Assembly (NCBI GenBank): GCA_023434425.1
Contig: JAEYSS010000075.1
Coordinates: 1-6,210, forward strand
Source of the DNA: Pseudomonadota bacterium
GTDB lineage: Bacteria > Pseudomonadota > Alphaproteobacteria > Ferrovibrionales > Ferrovibrionaceae
Direction: 5' to 3'
DNA: 6,210 nt
Shown here piece after piece: positions 5,552 through 6,210 of the stretch. The stretch's first letter is position 1. The number at the start of each line of letters is the position of its first letter. Position numbers and translations under genes: made by a program. Under the pieces are notes generated by a model. That model did not search any database and was not told where the DNA came from. It saw only the letters and a list, made by a program, of their open reading frames with translations.

Positions 5552-6210
5552 ATGACCGCCTCTGCTGCTGCCGCGCCGCCCCGCTCCCTTGCACTGGAGT
5601 TGCTGCTGCTGGCAGCCCTCGCCACGCTCTGGGGCGCGTCCTTCACCTTCATCAAGCTGGGCGTCGAGACCATTCCGCCAGTGACCTTCATCGCCGCGCG
5701 CACCGTGATCGCCGGCGGCCTGCTGTTCTGCATCCTGCAGGCCCGCCGCATCCGGCTGCCGCGCGACCGCGCCACCTGGCGCAGCCTGGCCATCCAGGCC
5801 TGCCTGAATTCCGTGCTGCCGTTCACGCTGATCGCCTGGGCCGAAACCCGCATCGATGCCGGCCTGGCCACGATCCTCAATTCGACCACGCCGATCTTCG
5901 CCTTCCTGATCACCTGGGCGATCACGCGGCATGAGGCCGTCACCGGGCGCAAGCTGTTCGGCACGGTGATGGGGATCGGTGGCGTCTGCCTGATCATGGG
6001 GGTCGGGGCGCTGACCGGCCTGGGCAGCGACCTCTGGGGCCAGCTGGCGATGCTGGTCGCCTCGCTGTCCTATGGCGCGGCCGCAATCTACGGCCACAAT
6101 TTCAAGCATCTCGATTCGATGATCCCGGCTGCCGGCTCGATGCTCTGCGGCGCCGTGATCCTGGTGCCGCTCAGCCTGCTGGTGGATCAGCCCTGGACGC
6201 TGCAGCCATC
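5552..6210 (+). CDS. EamA/DMT-family transporter (3' truncated by window)
   Basis: This is the N-terminal 219 residues of a drug/metabolite transporter superfamily protein with EamA domains, cut off by the right edge; full-length members are about 290-310 residues with ten membrane segments. The first EamA repeat runs from about residue 15, with the characteristic LATLWGASFTFIKLGVETIPPVTFIAARTVIAGG (23-56). Later come NSVLPFTLIAWAETRIDAGLATILNSTTPIFAFL and the GRKLFGTVMGIGGVCLIMG segment that closes the first half. The second repeat begins near LWGQLAMLVASLSYGAAAIYGHNF. Such proteins export or import small metabolites or amino acids; the substrate is not predictable. ATG 5552 is the only start available, since an in-frame stop lies at 5480-5482 with no ATG or GTG between. 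The Shine-Dalgarno is weak. It is divergent from the BASS gene. Confidence 0.93.
   Translation, partial: MTASAAAAPPRSLALELLLLAALATLWGASFTFIKLGVETIPPVTFIAARTVIAGGLLFCILQARRIRLPRDRATWRSLAIQACLNSVLPFTLIAWAETRIDAGLATILNSTTPIFAFLITWAITRHEAVTGRKLFGTVMGIGGVCLIMGVGALTGLGSDLWGQLAMLVASLSYGAAAIYGHNFKHLDSMIPAAGSMLCGAVILVPLSLLVDQPWTLQP

Noticed and set aside
5318..6109. 264-residue N-terminal extension of the BASS frame on the minus strand
   Set aside because: It is antisense to the EamA gene and the divergent gap, has a repetitive Gly/Gln/Arg/Asp composition, and precedes a well-supported ATG with a Shine-Dalgarno at 5317.
1..6210. Search for CRISPR arrays, tRNA or rRNA genes, transposases, attachment sites and defence modules
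   Set aside because: No regularly spaced repeats, cloverleaf-like sequence, transposase motif or phage-like gene was seen; all substantial coding sequence is accounted for by ordinary chromosomal genes.

Overview
The window is GC-rich, compactly coded bacterial DNA. The ComM sequence and the mix of transporter families (a Bug/TctC periplasmic binding protein, BASS, EamA and GDT1) suggest a proteobacterium, most likely an alphaproteobacterium. This placement is inferred from protein character; there is no rRNA or tRNA gene to confirm it.

Layout, left to right: (1) the last 21 codons of a plus-strand gene; (2) a convergent minus-strand gene for a 179-residue soluble, helical protein I do not recognise; (3) a minus-strand Bug/TctC-type solute-binding protein followed by an intrinsic terminator; (4) a minus-strand GDT1/UPF0016 membrane protein, a probable manganese exporter, preceded by a long structured leader; (5) a divergent plus-strand comM (YifB, AAA+ Mg-chelatase-like); (6) a minus-strand bile acid:sodium symporter family protein whose stop codon abuts that of comM; (7) a divergent plus-strand EamA/DMT-family transporter that runs off the right edge.

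The most informative element is the leader of the GDT1 gene, about 2618-2767 on the minus strand. It carries the sequence signatures and hairpins of a yybP-ykoY manganese riboswitch. Between aptamer and gene lies a perfect 15-bp GC-rich inverted repeat followed by three U residues. The loop of that hairpin can also pair with the 3' end of the aptamer. Together these suggest a Mn2+-sensing expression platform driving a Mn2+ exporter. The hairpin also argues that the GDT1 reading frame really starts at a GTG at 2538, not at an earlier GTG at 2616.

Otherwise the genes look like independent housekeeping or transport units, not one pathway. I see no mobile element, CRISPR array, phage gene or defence system. 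The riboswitch class is known; only its particular expression platform here may be new.
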